Below, in pieces: positions 43,736 to 56,610 of a DNA stretch of 64,000 nt. Source of the DNA: Blastobasis lacticolella. Taxonomy: Eukaryota > Arthropoda > Insecta > Lepidoptera > Blastobasidae. The first letter of the stretch is position 1; each line of letters begins with the position of its first letter. The notes under the pieces were generated by a model. The model saw only the letters and a list, made by a program, of their open reading frames with translations. It was not told the origin of the DNA and searched no databases. The stretch lies in assembly GCA_905147135.1 (NCBI GenBank), contig LR990054.1, positions 10,763,001 through 10,827,000 of the forward strand, given 5' to 3'. The position numbers and the translations under genes are program-made.

Positions 43736-44474
43736 ATGCTAATGGTGTCTATTTAGTAGCACGATGTATTTTGACACCTGGACCGTGCGTTCCAGCGCTA
43801 CGCTATTCGCGTTAGCTCCTATTATCTTTCCCATAATTAAGTAATTACATTAATATCTCTGTAGCGGTTATACATTTGGAGGTGGACTGGAAACTTCCAA
43901 CGTATGCATTGTCTATCTAAGTTTGAGTATTGAGTATTGTCTATCTAAGTTAAGCATGCAAACTCGGCGTCCCATCCTCACGCCACATGTGGCCAAGCCC
44001 GACTTGCTTACGCCCTCATTTGTTTCGCGTGCATGAAGATGGCGCGATATCCTTAGCACGTGTGAAATATTACTCTCATTTGCTTCGCCATGAAATACTT
44101 ACGGGAAAGCTGTAATATGTCTATGTAATATTGGAGGGATTCAACCATTTTACATGTTAAAAATAGGTATGTTGCCGGTTGGGTATACCTGTGGCTGGGG
44201 TCTGTCGAGCACGAGATGTTATATTTTCCTGTTACCAACGAAAATGTTTCTGTTTTATGATTTTTTTATGTCTGATAGAAAGTGACTTCAGTAACTCTAC
44301 CTCTGACAATGCCTCTAATATATCTCTTAAAGGATCCCATATCATATAATTTAAAGGATAATACAGCAATCAGTGTAGTATTAATTATGAGATATAGCTA
44401 TCGTTTAGTTTAATGCCTAATTTTATTGTCAAAATCTCAAGTGTCGATACAGAACAAAGGTTTAACGAAAGGAG
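43736..44474. other. no gene recognised
   Basis: Unique. 43908-43956 contains a short tandem of ttgtctatctaagtt. Confidence 0.3.
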
Positions 44475-44581
44475 TATCTTTTGTCGTCATCATCTCATCA
44501 TCATTTCGGCGTTATGTGCCGGCTGCGCTCCCGCACGGTACGTGAGGGCCCGGGGTCCGTCTATAGAGAAATATCTTTTGT
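44475..44581 (-). repeat. LINE-T 3' tail with 10-bp target-site duplication
   Basis: tatcttttgt at 44475-44484 and 44572-44581 flanks an 87-bp fragment (gtcgtcatcatctcatcatc, then gcgttatgtgccggctgcgc, then gggcccggggtccgt). Only the last part of LINE-T (or of SINE-A, which shares it) is present. Confidence 0.7.
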
Positions 44582-45871
44582 ACTGCCTACATAAAGAATC
44601 ATAGCTATACCTGCGCGGTGAACAAACATGTACTATCCACACGACGGTGACCCGCAGGTACCCCAGTTTCACGAGGTGTTATAAAACCATCGAATTTACA
44701 TCGGGCGGTTGCAAATCGCCGATCGTAAACCGATCCCTGTCCGGTTGCCATGAATAAACAGCCACGGGAGGACGGCCGAGGAAACACGGGTGATTCGTTA
44801 AAATATTAAGGCGGACGCTGCGCCCGTACGCGCGAATGCGGCAAAACGCCGCCAGTACAGTAGGCGGGGAGCTGGCGGCTTGAAAGGCCGTTAGAAGGGA
44901 GTGTAGCTTTAATTTGTACAAGGACTACGTAAAATGGCTTTTCGATGCGGAACGAACGCTCGGACTAATCGCTAGTGGAATTTGTGGTACCTACATTGAT
45001 GCTGTAGAATGTCGGAAATTCGGACGCTTGAAATAACTTCGAGGAATCAGCCATCGAGCACATAACATTGCAAATTAAGCATGTTTACTAAACAATTTTA
45101 TATATTTCATGCTATTAAGTTCATCTAAGTTCGTCCCCGGCTGCGTTAGGTGCCACTTTTTTAAGAACCATTTATTATATTTTTACTTAAAATATCATTT
45201 TCGCAAAAGAATGTATGTACAGTCGTAGACAGTCGGCGACCATCTGGTATCTTTATAGAAAACTGTCAGAATTATAGTGATATAATCCATCATAAACAAC
45301 TCCATATATGTATAAACTCCATATTGTAACAGTCTGTGTTCCGAGCACGATTAGGATTAAATGCTCAACTTGATGAAGTAATCCACTCTAAAATAAAGCA
45401 ATAGATAGAATTCATAGCTACGGGATTTAACGTTCTATTTCGGAATATTAAGTTCTAGCCACCAGTAGAATTCCCTACAGGACTTTCTAGCTTGTAATCC
45501 TGAATCCTCATTAGGATTGGAACACGAAGATTTAAACGGGACTTAATAGCTTGTATACAGCCTCATTACGTTCGTAGCAACGATTTCGACGCTGCTGGCT
45601 CCCGGTGTGGGCATATAATAAGCTGACGCACGTATTTATGTGGGCGTGCCGCGGCCGCGCAGGCACGTTCGGGCAATATTTGCCGTATAAAATTCAGCGA
45701 CTGTTTCGGCGCGGCACCGCGACTGCAGTTTTTGCACTGCCATAGTACAAGTTTATGGTAAAATATAGCCTAGGAAGAAGAATAAGACGCGGTATTGTGC
45801 GGGATTGTAAAATATTGTGTTTTTATGGAATTTCATACTTTTAGGTATGAGGAGTGCCTACTTCTTATAAT
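44582..45871. other. no gene recognised; CpG-rich patch
   Basis: 44680-44900 is GC/CpG-rich with an 80-codon open frame on the minus strand and no domain. The rest is unique AT-rich sequence. 45590-45730 is another GC-rich patch. Confidence 0.35.
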
Positions 45872-45924
45872 ATAAGTGCTACATTTCCATTGATATATTA
45901 TATCAATGGAAATGTAGCACTTAT
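45872..45924. repeat. perfect 53-bp palindrome
   Basis: The 26-base arm 45872-45897 (starts ataagtgctacatttccatt) and its exact complement 45899-45924 are separated by a single base (T45898). Confidence 0.95.
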
Positions 45925-46974
45925 TCAATAAGATTTTTAATGGTTCTTATGGTAAAACGTTTCTTTTTATATATGTATTTATTTCTTTTGTACAAGTTCT
46001 TCAAGAATCTGTTATTGGCTTTCTGTTATTTACGAAAATCTGATGTGAAGTTGTAAAAGCTGGAGATTCTATGACCAATAAAAAAAGTTTAGTGTACTTA
46101 ACTCACGCTCAATTATATGGCATGGTATGGGATGTAGACCTAGGTGCTAATTCCCTACCATTATTAAATAAGCCGAGGATACACATAAAAAGCAGCTACT
46201 TATTTACGCAGCAGACGAGCCTGAATAGTAACCAACAATCGAATAAGTTTCGGCTCTCAGTATCGACACGGCAATATGATGAACTCGCAACATCCCGCCC
46301 TAATTCGCGAACGCGTTGCGGTCACGTTGTAACAATATTTGGGGACAAACGCTGCGGATAGCAGTATTTTGTATATTTGTACAGATGTAGGTATGGTTAT
46401 GTAGCAGTACATGGCCATGTCATATGGCTCTTAGCTCTCGTATTTTCGTTGGCAAGAAAAACTGTGACCGTGATATGCCGGGTAGGGCGATTTATGTTGG
46501 ACAACGTGTAGCCTTGACATCGTGCCTTTATGTCAGCCTTAGCCTAATACGTAGGGTATACTACCTTAACAACGTAGGGTAGGTGAAGTCGATAAGTGCT
46601 GATATGGTGGCTCGTGTGTTTGGATAAATACAAGTTCTTCCCCTGAACTTGAATCGATTGGGGTATTTTCTGATCGACGTATTAGGAATTTAATATTTGT
46701 ATGTGCCGGTTGTTGTCTTATCTGATGACTCACAACTATTGTGGTGGCTGTGCACCACTAACGCCTTTTCCTATTCTGCCGCCAAGTAATAATGCTTTCA
46801 TTATTGAGTTCCGGTTTAATCTTATAACTGTCATGATCGGTATACACAACGTCCGTATAGCGCCCTCTGATAGATTTTTGTGGTGTGATTTTTTCACGGG
46901 ATTTTCTGTATTGGCCGTGAGGACAAGTTCGAACAAAAAGGTTTGACGATTTGAAACTCGAAACCAGGTGAATA
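45925..46974. other. no gene recognised
   Basis: Unique DNA. A 96-codon frame at 46071-46361 and overlapping opposite-strand frames at 46700-47024 show no domain. Confidence 0.3.
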
Positions 46975-47045
46975 CTCGTTTTTGTAACATGTTTAAATGC
47001 ATGTATCATAGATGCTAACAGCAATAGTTATCACTTTCCATCATG
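46975..47045 (-). repeat. LINE 3'-UTR-type interspersed repeat, decayed
   Basis: taacatgtttaaatgcatgt, then catagatgctaacagcaata, then atcactttccatcatgagga; the same block order as 1690-1760. Confidence 0.45.
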
Positions 47046-47897
47046 AGGAGTGGCTGCTAGTTTGATGATGGTCAGATTCTCCGGACGACAGATTCTGAGG
47101 AGGTCAGTTTCTTTTTTAGGCAGATTCTGATTAGTACAGACATTTGTACACTCATGAGATACCTATAATGCAATTGGCGGTAAAATATAACTCATATACA
47201 CTTGATAGGTAATAGAAGAAATTGCTCTAAAGAAGAAGGAATTGTCCAACGGTAGGCGATTGTAGGCTGAAGATGTTGAAATACTTGTATATTTCCTTCT
47301 ATTTAACTCCCAACTTACTTATACTATTTAAATAGGCCAAAAGCTTGGATAGGCAAACATATCGTAGTAAAGCCGGCACTATCAAGGGCGGTACACGTCC
47401 TATCCCCGGCGATCGCTGTTAGCGCAAACTAAATCAGGGAAAAGCTTTCGGCTATCGAGCCCCCATCTATTTCCACTTTAACAATTAGGTGCACAGTAAC
47501 TTGGGCCCGGTTACGGGCAAACAGAGTGTCTAATTAAAAAGTTTCCCCGCGGAAACGAGGGTGAACGTGTACCACTGGAGGGGGTCATTTGAAACCTCGC
47601 AAATCCGTCGACGCACGTGACTGGTCATTAGGAAGACGGCCATGCGTTTCCGGAATGGGACCTATGCTGCAGGCAGTGTTTATGGAAGGATGGGAATCAA
47701 GGCTATTTAATAAGTACGAGTGAGGATCGGGACGGTTCTGAACTAACAAATACATAAAACATTTCATTCGAAAAGGTTATCCTGATAGAGATAGATAAAT
47801 GTGTTCGTCGTCATCAACCAACATTTCATGTATCAATACCCTTTTTCCTGCACTTCGCCCGGTCTTCAGCATTCTTACATCAGATTCATATAGTGTT
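47046..47897. other. no gene recognised
   Basis: Unique sequence. 47800-47875 carries a weak trace of the LINE-T block (cctgcacttcgcccggtctt). Confidence 0.3.
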
Positions 47898-48003
47898 CGG
47901 CGCTGTCCTAATTGGCAATGGTCGTACGACTATGTAGTATTGGTCGAGCGAGGTCCGTCGTACGACCATATTCGGACAACCGTTGAAAATTAGAACAGCG
48001 CCG
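47898..48003. mobile_element. MITE-1, copy 1
   Basis: The left end, cggcgctgtcctaattggca followed by atggtcgtacgac, pairs with the right end, which closes gaaaattagaacagcgccg. The inner gtcgtacgacc motif is shared. It is the same family as 58260-58390. About 106 bp, no coding capacity. Confidence 0.7.
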
Positions 48004-48194
48004 TAAGCTGTCCAAATACTCAATGTTAATTTACTTGCAGTTGAAAAATAACTTTTTTAAGAAATTGTATGAAAAATGCAATTTACCAACCGAAAATAAA
48101 AAGATGCTTGGTTTTTTTATTTTCCTATTTTATTTATTTATACTGTAATACCAAATTAGATGAAGACAAAAAAAAAGAAATAGACAGAAAAAGA

Positions 48195-48290
48195 ATTATC
48201 ACTTCAATTTCTGCCGGACTGAAAATCCAACCCGTTGCCCTTTGCGAAGCAGACCGGCATGGTAACCATTGAAATAGTAGTCGTCGTTAA
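48195..48290 (-). repeat. SINE-G fragment, diverged
   Basis: tatcacttcaatttctgccg, then gaaaatccaacccgttgccc, then gaagcagaccggcatggtaa, then a degraded A-box end. Head region only. Confidence 0.65.
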
Positions 48291-49614
48291 TATTTATACC
48301 TTCCGTTGAAAGCGTCGTAAATAACAGTTATCGCAATTTTTATCGGCTTAAGCGTGACTAGAAAAGCCGTAGACTTTTAAAGCTCGTATATTATATCCAA
48401 CATCAATTGTTTTCGTAATTTTACTATTGTCTTTATTGACCGGTTTAATAGTAATGGAACAACGAAACTGTAGTAACTATTCCACGATCCCATTTTCTAC
48501 ATAGAAATGTGGTTCATTTATGTAAAACAAATCTTGATTAGTGTGATAAACTGAGTGATACACTAAGGACGGGATTTTAGAAGTTTTACATCACGTTATT
48601 AATAGCTAAACTTTGGGCCACCGAGTTATTGACATAGCTTATAGCGGTTTAATGTATTAGTCCCCAGAGTCGACCGCTAAAGTGGCTGGTCTACCCTCGT
48701 TCCTAATTACGGGCATAAAACCAAATCAATTTATAGTTTAACCCGCTACTGTTGCGCCGGCCACACGCGACATGTAGCACGCTATCGACAGATTTATTAT
48801 ATTTTATAGTCAACCCGCCTCGCTGCGGCTTTTCATGCGTGTTCGATAAGTTTTCCAATTTATGGAACAAGAATTCGGAAAAAATACAAATGAAACAAAA
48901 AAAAGACGTAGAATTTTCCATTTCAATGGTTCGATTATGTTATGGCACAATTAGGCAGGGTACTAACTGTCTGGGTAATTCCGTAAATGAGTGTACTAAA
49001 CTGAATGTATGAGAAATGAGTGTACTATCAATTGTTAAAAAGGGACACATTGACTTCGTGCTTGCCGTGTCTATCGGACCGTGGCCCCTTTAAATTCGAA
49101 TACAAGATTTATGTTCTTGCGATAAGATCTGTTTTTGTTTTCCGTATTTCGGTAAGTGCACATTCCTTGATATTATCATTTCGATGCTCCATACAAACTC
49201 ATTTATAGTATCTTGCCGTGCCGCGCCGCGTCTAGTGCAGCGTAAGTGCGTGTGGATTATTAAATTCCCCAATGGAACTATTCCGTGAAAGGCAATGGTT
49301 CTCGAAAGACAGTGACAATTTAATGTTAGCATTGTAACCACTGGAAACTACTTCTAGCTACTGTTACAAAATGTAGTTTGTGCCTACTAAATTGACTGGA
49401 ATTTGACAGAACTTACCACATCTGAAGTAGGTATGAGAAATTTTATTAAGCACCTCAGCTACCTAAGCTCCTCAGTGGTTTATTTTTATTTAACTGTTCA
49501 TACTTGGTATGAATAATTTCCTGAAATATTGAGAACCGCATTTTCTTATTGGGGCAATAACGAAGTAAAATTACACCCCAAGACGTGAATAGACTACAAT
49601 GAAAAATTTAGTTT
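48291..49614. other. no gene recognised
   Basis: Unique DNA with short overlapping frames on both strands at 48703-49341. None has a domain. Confidence 0.35.
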
Positions 49615-49960
49615 ATTTTGGGTATGGAGTCACCACAGCCCATAACAGTCCACTGCAGAACTTAGAGCATTTCCTACGAAAGGGGAGGCTACTGCCATAA
49701 CTTCCACGCTTCGCAGGCGGGTTGGTGATCGCAGTTTTTTTGTTTTTATACCACCAAGGTGGCAAAGAAGCTTACGGCCTGCCTGATGGTAGTATTATAA
49801 ATATAACAATGGAAAACGCTGCTGCCCATTTTCTAGCCTACAGAGACTCTAGATCTTTTGCCTCTTAAACATTAGTCGCCTTGTACGACCTCCACGGGTG
49901 TAAGGGGTTAGTGCTATTCTACTCTGCCGGACACGACACGGCCAATGGGTATGGGGTTAT
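49615..49960 (-). repeat. LINE 3' region
   Basis: Minus-strand copy of the 3' UTR with ataccaccaaggtggcaaag, cttacggcctgcctgatggt, gactctagatcttttgcctc and ctattctactctgccgg in order. The complement of 'cagcaggcc.. ttgtttaccaccttagtggt' is shared with 29555-29612 and 51700-51755. Confidence 0.65.
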
Positions 49961-51629
49961 TAAAGTAAATTCAAATCCTATGCTAACAAGCTATAGAATC
50001 GAATATAACATTATTTCGAAATAACTATAAGATAGCTCATAATTAAGACAATAAAAAAATGTGACGTGTGTGTGTCATGCGAATATATCAAACGCATAAT
50101 TAAAAAAAAAAAATTTAACGAAAAAAATCTTTGTAGATCGTCGGTCTCAGTCACACGTGTATCAGTAAATACGAAACCGAAACCGAACCGATATATTATA
50201 TATTTACCTGTACCTGTATCTGTTTACCTGTATAGGTACCTTTTTGGTGACGTGACTATAGGTCCCTAAGAAACTAAATATTCCGTATCTGTCATCGGTT
50301 TTGCTTTTACCGTGCAATAAATTACTCTACCTGCGCTATGTACGGTACAGAAGCCAGCACCTCAACCTATCCTCCGCTTGTCCCCGATTTATACGAGAAC
50401 CCATAGTCACACTAGTTCATTTTATACTGGTGGTGGGTAGTTTGATGTGCTGCCTTCTGTACCTATTTGCTCATAAAAATAAAGCATTAAATTCACAGGG
50501 CCGCACGCAGGGCGGCACGCGGCACGCGATCCGGGCGTTTGTCGCTGGCTTATTGTCGACATTCGACAATGTTTTTTATTAGCCACCGTTTGAGTTACAG
50601 AAATAATAAATTGTTATTTCTTTCATATTTTCCACATTTATTATACGTATCGAAATAATAAAGCTGTGTGTGAGTAAGCTTTATTGTTTTGGCTCTATTA
50701 TTGACGATCAAAATTAATTTGACCTACTTATAAGAATTCACCAACAATTTAAAAGTGTGGTTTATAAAAGTTTTTTATCACTGATAATCTCTTGTGCAAT
50801 TGATTAATTGCATAGCATAGATACTTGAGTACGTTGGCAAAAAAACGGTATTCAATAACCTCGACGTTCATAAAACCTTGTAACTACTATATGACTGCAA
50901 TGAGTAAATTAATACAAATATGACGTAGTGGTTCAAACAAAAATCACCTATCCAAAATTAGACTTTCAATAACCAAATTGGTTGCGAATGGTCCAATGAG
51001 GACGCCGGAATAATTGAATGGTTAATGAAACATTGGTCGATGTGAGGGTAATATAATTCACGGGAACGGCCCGCCCGGGCTCGTCCGTAACTCAACCCGG
51101 CGGGGGTTACCCTTATAGCCATATTGAGGGCTCAAAAATGTCTAATGCTGAATTGTGACGGTAGCCCGTGAACCTAACGTTATAACGATCGGTAGTCGCT
51201 AGGGCTTTTGTTATTGGAATATTGTGGAAGTGGAGCTATTGAAGGTATTTTAGGTGGTAATTTTAGTTTTTTTAGTAAGTATTGATAGCTAAATATAGTG
51301 CAAAGGTTTGAAGCTTTTAGGTGCACGTAAAAAGCATGTGCTTTACATGTCGATTGATCAATACATGTACGGTCAACTGCGATTATCACCCGCGTTCATA
51401 CCGAATCTCGACTAGTATTAAACTATCCACCAGGATCATGCTACTTTTCCAATACATAAAGTACACTATGACACTCGGGAAAAATATACCTTAGCGCCTT
51501 CTGCCAAACATAAAGCAAACTCATCAGCTTTTTAAATAGTATTAAATATAGACACGTCGTGCCACAACACCACATATTTTAAATTAAGGATTGATTCTGG
51601 TAGGAAACAGCTTTCAGTAAATCTGGTAC
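49961..51629. other. no gene recognised; short tandems
   Basis: 50200-50246 has imperfect acctgtacctgtatctgt repeats. 50498-50530 has gccgcacgc/ggcggcacgc repeats. 51060-51115 is a GC-rich patch. No coding sequence recognised. Confidence 0.35.
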
Positions 51630-51755
51630 CTGATCTTTTTACGGAGTGTGCCCGGTGAGTAATATCCCTGGTATAGCAACCGTCATTGCTTACCACCTGT
51701 ATCTGCTTACCATCAGGCAGGCCGAAAAATTGTTTGCCACCTTAGTGATCTGAAA
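51630..51755 (+). repeat. LINE 3' end
   Basis: tttttacggagtgtgcccgg, then gctta ccatcaggcaggccg-type bases, then ttgtttgccaccttagtg; the same as the 3' UTR at 29480-29612. Confidence 0.65.
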
Positions 51756-53314
51756 GATCTAACTAGCAAAAGCTGGGATTCACCGCTAGGATGAAAGCGA
51801 AGACACGCTACGCCGCTACAACCTACCTCGGTCCATAACCACAACCACTGACACAAATAACTGCATGAAACCTACACCTATTTTCCTACTACTAAACCTA
51901 CTAAACTCGTAAGCATAGAGCACAATGGTGCAGTTCCATTCTTGCGGCCCCGTTGTGTGGGTAATTTAATTTGGAGGTAACGGTGTAAACCGCGGTCAGG
52001 CCTACTCATATCTGCGGGCCAGGTGCCGGGAATTTACGGCCAGACAAGGCAATATGTTATAAAATACCCGAGCCTTTATTACACGAAACCATGTGTCACA
52101 GGAATTTTATTCTGCGCCACGTATATCGGCTTTATTAATATAAAATGAAGTGTAAAATTCCTGAAACGGCCGCCTTTATTATGTATTTTGTTCTCGCTGT
52201 ATATTGAAATCTGGGACGGTGTGAGGTAGACGAGCGAGTATGGAAATATATAGCGTCTAGCACTTGGCTTTGTACACGAGTTCGCGTTTGTCTTCATAAC
52301 TTCTCTGTGCTAGTTTTGCAGATGTTTCTCTATTATCTAATGCACTGTTATAGCACACGTTTCCCAGGAAGCAGGTCGCTATATATCTCTAATATAAAAT
52401 ATTAAAATAGATACTAATAATTAATTACTTATTGTCCACCATATTGACATTGTCACTGGCGGCAGTATTCTGAGAAGCCCGTTTCAATGTTCATAAATTA
52501 ACAATGCTTGCATTATGTTCCAGTTTGACTGTTGAGTTGACTGTTGAGTTTGACTTGTTTGTTTGGCATTTAATTAGGTGCATGACAGACATGTCAGCTT
52601 ATTCTTAAAGTAGGCACCTGCGGTTCGGGATTTTCTTCAAACGTCATTGTACGAATTGCGTAGTGTTGTCGTAGCCGTTTGGTGTCGGGAAGAGTAGAAT
52701 ATTGCACTTCGACTTATAAGTGTTGTAAAAAGCAACTAATATCTTAGAAGTTAACCAGCAAGGAATCTCCACAGACAAGAAATGGGCAGTAGTTTCCCAA
52801 TGCGATCTCCGATCCGCCTGTCTAGGCTCAAGTCCAGCAGTGGACTGTTAGGGGCTGTTGATAACGACGTGTTTATAAATTGTTCTTGTTGTTGCCCCAC
52901 AGCACTGCAAAGTAGACACCTAGCAGTCCAATACTTTCTACCTTCCAATTCCAGGTACATAAACACGTCATATTTTGCACCGAACTCCCTCCGACCCTTA
53001 CCGATACCTTTTAAGTAATTAATACCGAATTGTCGCGCAGTAAACGGTTACAAACAGTGGACTGCGGGGTGCGCCGGCGCCGCCGCTCGCTCAGTCGTTC
53101 GCAATTAGTTTTTACTGGCGGTAATTAGGGAGCGCCGATTGCGCACCACTCGCTGCCGGACGGGGTAGAGTTAGGAAACGCGGGAACTGGCAGGAAATGG
53201 GAGCTATGATGTTCTGTTTTATTTTAACACTGGTACTTACGGGCTGAAAAGAGTGAGAGAGAGTGAGAGAGGGTAAAAGATTTTGGCTGGCCTTTAGTCT
53301 TCTCGTTTAGCGTT
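51756..53314. other. no gene recognised; CpG-rich patch 53040-53210
   Basis: 52535-52562 holds a twofold tandem of gactgttgagtt. 52780-52860 carries a weak trace of an interspersed repeat (ccagcagtggactgttaggg). 53040-53210 is GC/CpG-rich unique DNA without a coding frame. Confidence 0.35.
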
Positions 53315-53530
53315 TAATATTTATTTATTTATTTAAAACTTCATACACATTACAGTACAATGGCGGACTTAAAGCTACGTAGCTTTTTCTACCAGTCAAC
53401 CAGAGAACAATTACCAAAAATTACAAAACGGTGCTACAAAAGAAGAAGATAAAAGAACATAAAACAGACTAAAAGTAACATTAATTAAATAAGTATATCA
53501 AACATTCACAGACCGAAACTATCTAACTAT
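53315..53530 (-). repeat. LINE 3' tail, (TTTA)n type
   Basis: Second copy of the 6749-6960 family: tatttatttatttatttaaa, then ggcggacttaaagctacgta, then taccagtcaaccagagaaca. Confidence 0.65.
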
Positions 53531-54161
53531 CTACAGCGTCCCTACATAGGTCTGTTTCAGACCACGCTATATTTAGATCTGTTCTGTCTTAATATGTGTG
53601 AGAAAGTATGTGATAGTAATTTTCATTTTGTATCTTCTATGCAGAAACACTGCAACGGACCGAGGCAATATTTTACATATAATACGAGATTAGATGGCCG
53701 TGTGAACAGATCGTTCACCCTAAATGATCTTGATTATCTATCAAATAGCTTTAGCACCAGTCACTGCTATAGGTACATAGAGCTCCACTGCAACTCATTT
53801 TATCTTGCACAGACGGTATAATTATAGTTCAGTGTTTATGAAAATAATTCTGGTTATTTTCATATTTTACTCCGCGATACTGCGGACAGGCCCGGGCGCG
53901 TGTCCGCCGGCGTCTGTCGTCAGCTGATCCTTATCAAGCAGACGTGCAGGATATACGGCCGCCCACTGTTCAACCCCAAAAGCTACAATATGCTTTCCTC
54001 AGCTACTCTATGTTGCATTTCAGTTTGGGACAAAGTATAAGTATAAACGCGAAGTAGTGTGAAAATATATCATATACGTGTAAGGACTAAATACTATATC
54101 TAAACTAACCGCCGCCAAAGCCAGCCGCAAAATATACATATATTCAAATAAGAAACATAAT
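53531..54161. other. no gene recognised
   Basis: A 75-codon frame at 53594-53821 has no recognised domain. GC-rich patch at 53885-53965. Confidence 0.3.
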
Positions 54162-54491
54162 TTTTAAGCGTCAGGTCTCATCATCTTCTTGGCGTTAATG
54201 TCCCGGTTATGCTCTCGCGCACGAGGGCCCGGGGTCCGCCTTGACCATGATCCAGGATTTGGCAGATCAGGTAATTACAGTGGAGCGACTGCCGTCTGAC
54301 TGTCTGACCCTGCTAACAAGGGAAACTAACCAGATTGGATCATGGTTACACATCCAGTCGCCTGAATGTGCAGGTTTCATCACGATGTTTTTCCTCACCG
54401 TAAGAGCATCGGTTAGTATTCAACTAATGTACATAACTCAGAAAACAGTCATTGGTACATGGCCGGAGCGGGAATTTTAAGCGTCAGGTCT
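54162..54491 (-). repeat. SINE-A with perfect 17-bp target-site duplication
   Basis: ttttaagcgtcaggtct is present at 54162-54178 and 54475-54491. The 296-bp insert starts with the tail (catcatcttcttggcgttaa), contains the whole body with few changes from consensus and stops at ggtacatggccggagcggga, just before the B box. It is a recent, 5'-truncated target-primed insertion. Confidence 0.95.
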
Positions 54492-56284
54492 ATACGTTAG
54501 CAACTCTGCTTTTCCAATAGGGAAATACCAAAAAATAAAACTTGCCATCACCGCCACATGCGAATCGAAATTAGCAAGAACTCGTCGTGTATCGAAAGGC
54601 GCGCGTGCCGTTCATTTTACACATTACGTTTCGGAATAACTTTTGGGTGTATATTTATTTAGGTACTTAGTGATTTAACGATTGGACGTACTCGTTTTAT
54701 CAAACTTACGCTGTGATGTGAAAGTGATAGTGTGTTTGCTGGCTAGTTGAGCAGTTATTTTTCGGAAAGGGGGAGAGATTTTGAAAGTTGATGTAGGTTT
54801 CATGAAAGACAACTCGTAGATATAATTTGGTACTTATTTTCTACCTCTTACCGATAAAATGTCATATAAATATAGCAATCATAAATTATTAATGTAACCA
54901 AGACACAATATACAATAATCAGAACTTGGCACATAATAAGTATTTGATTAAAAATAACTTCAGATCGACATTGCTTCCCTACGGCACAAAGTGAACGACT
55001 GAAACTGAACAATTCCGACAGAGATGAATCCACCCAGCCAAGTATTTATAGCCAGTGTATAACTGAATTTTAAAGCGACGAAAAAACGCTAGCAATGTTT
55101 GCAGACGAAAAAGGAAACGGAAATAATTTCAATTTTTCCGGACTCCCAGAGCTCACTGGATTTCTATCCGTGTTGTTTCCACAAACGTTTTATAAACCGC
55201 CGATCACGGAATCACCAAACGAGATACAAATACTGGAAATAATAAAATGCGGACCAATCAAAATCGCCTTCCGTGCCCCGGATTCTTTGAGTTGCATCGC
55301 AGCATACCGCTACAATTACCGTTCCATTTTTCTCTTCAGATATTACGATGTCTTGTCGGAAAATTTCATTATCTGGCACTCTGTTTAGAAAATATTAGCT
55401 ACGGGAGAGCGCTGAGGAATTTTCCATTTGTCTCTGTTACTAATATAGAATATGTGCTTGCCGTTTCGGCGTGAGCGGGCCCTATTTAGAGTCGGAATAA
55501 CGCTACAGTTTAACTCGTGTCAATAAATTCACAGCGAGGGGCTGCAGTGCGCATACATTTTTAATAACACGGAAAATCGATATGTTTACCACTTGGTGGG
55601 GCGCGTGCTTGTTTAATATTTATCTGACCTGCTAAGTAAAACGATAGCGTAATGTTTCACGTATACGTTGATACGTATAAAAAGACTTAATTTGTATTAG
55701 GCGTGATATCTACTTGTTTGAAATTAGTAGCTGTTTTATTATAGGAAGATGATCATTGACAATAGGCTGACCTTTTTTGCTTGGTAGCAATAGGAAAAGT
55801 AAAGATCTTAACAATGCAAACACTTGAAATAACATTTTCTCAACTGTTGCTAATTAAATGTTATTCTTCTATCTTAGTTCTTGTCGTTACTTTATAATGT
55901 CAAGTGTTTTCGATTCTTCTAAGCAGGTACTAAATTATTTAAAAAAAAACCGAATGTACGTTCAACGAGTAAGTTTAGAGAATGTAGCAGTAAAGATGCA
56001 ATGTACGCCGTTCAAAACTTTTTCTTTACAATGCATATTTTACGAAATTAGCTTTTTCTGATTTAGTATTAGAGCTTTTGGCCTGTGCCCAACTAAACGC
56101 GTGGAGTCCAGCAGAGTAAGATAGCATCAACCTTTTCTCATTCCAATTATAGTAATATGTTTAGAGACAGACCATCCTTGAACAAGAAAATGGCCAACAG
56201 CGGTTTCTGTGAATTTACATACAACACTTCGATTCTCATCGCCTCAGTCCAGCGTGAATATTACGGTGAATGATTTCAAATAAT
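54492..56284. other. no gene recognised
   Basis: Unique AT-rich DNA. A 97-codon frame at 55095-55388 and its overlapping neighbour have no domain. Confidence 0.35.
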
Positions 56285-56610
56285 CATCTTGGCTTGGTTC
56301 TGCTTTCTGGGTCCACCTTGATGGTCAAGGCGATACAGGATTTGGTAATTACAGTAGAGTGACTGCCATCTGACCTCTGTGACCTTGCCAACAGAGGAAA
56401 CGGATCAGATTGGATCGTGGTTACGACTCATTCTCGACTCATTCAGTTGTCTGAATGTGCTGGTTTCATCACGATGTTTCCTCACCGTAAGAGCATTGGT
56501 TAGTGTTCAACTAACGTACACAACTTAGAAAAGTTATTGGTAGGTACATGGCGGTGCTGGCGATCAAACCGGGTACCTTTCGCTTACGAGTCGGACCCGA
56601 CGCTCCAAGT
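56285..56610 (-). repeat. SINE-A, full length, diverged
   Basis: Starts with a degraded tail, then gatacaggatttggtaatta, gtgactgccatctgacctct, gtttcatcacgatgtttcct, and a head with gatcaaaccgggtaccttt and cgcttacgagtcggac. Several indels from consensus indicate an old copy. Confidence 0.9.

Noticed and set aside
44679..44921. 80-codon minus-strand frame in a CpG-rich patch
   Set aside because: No recognisable domain or homolog; more likely non-coding unique DNA.
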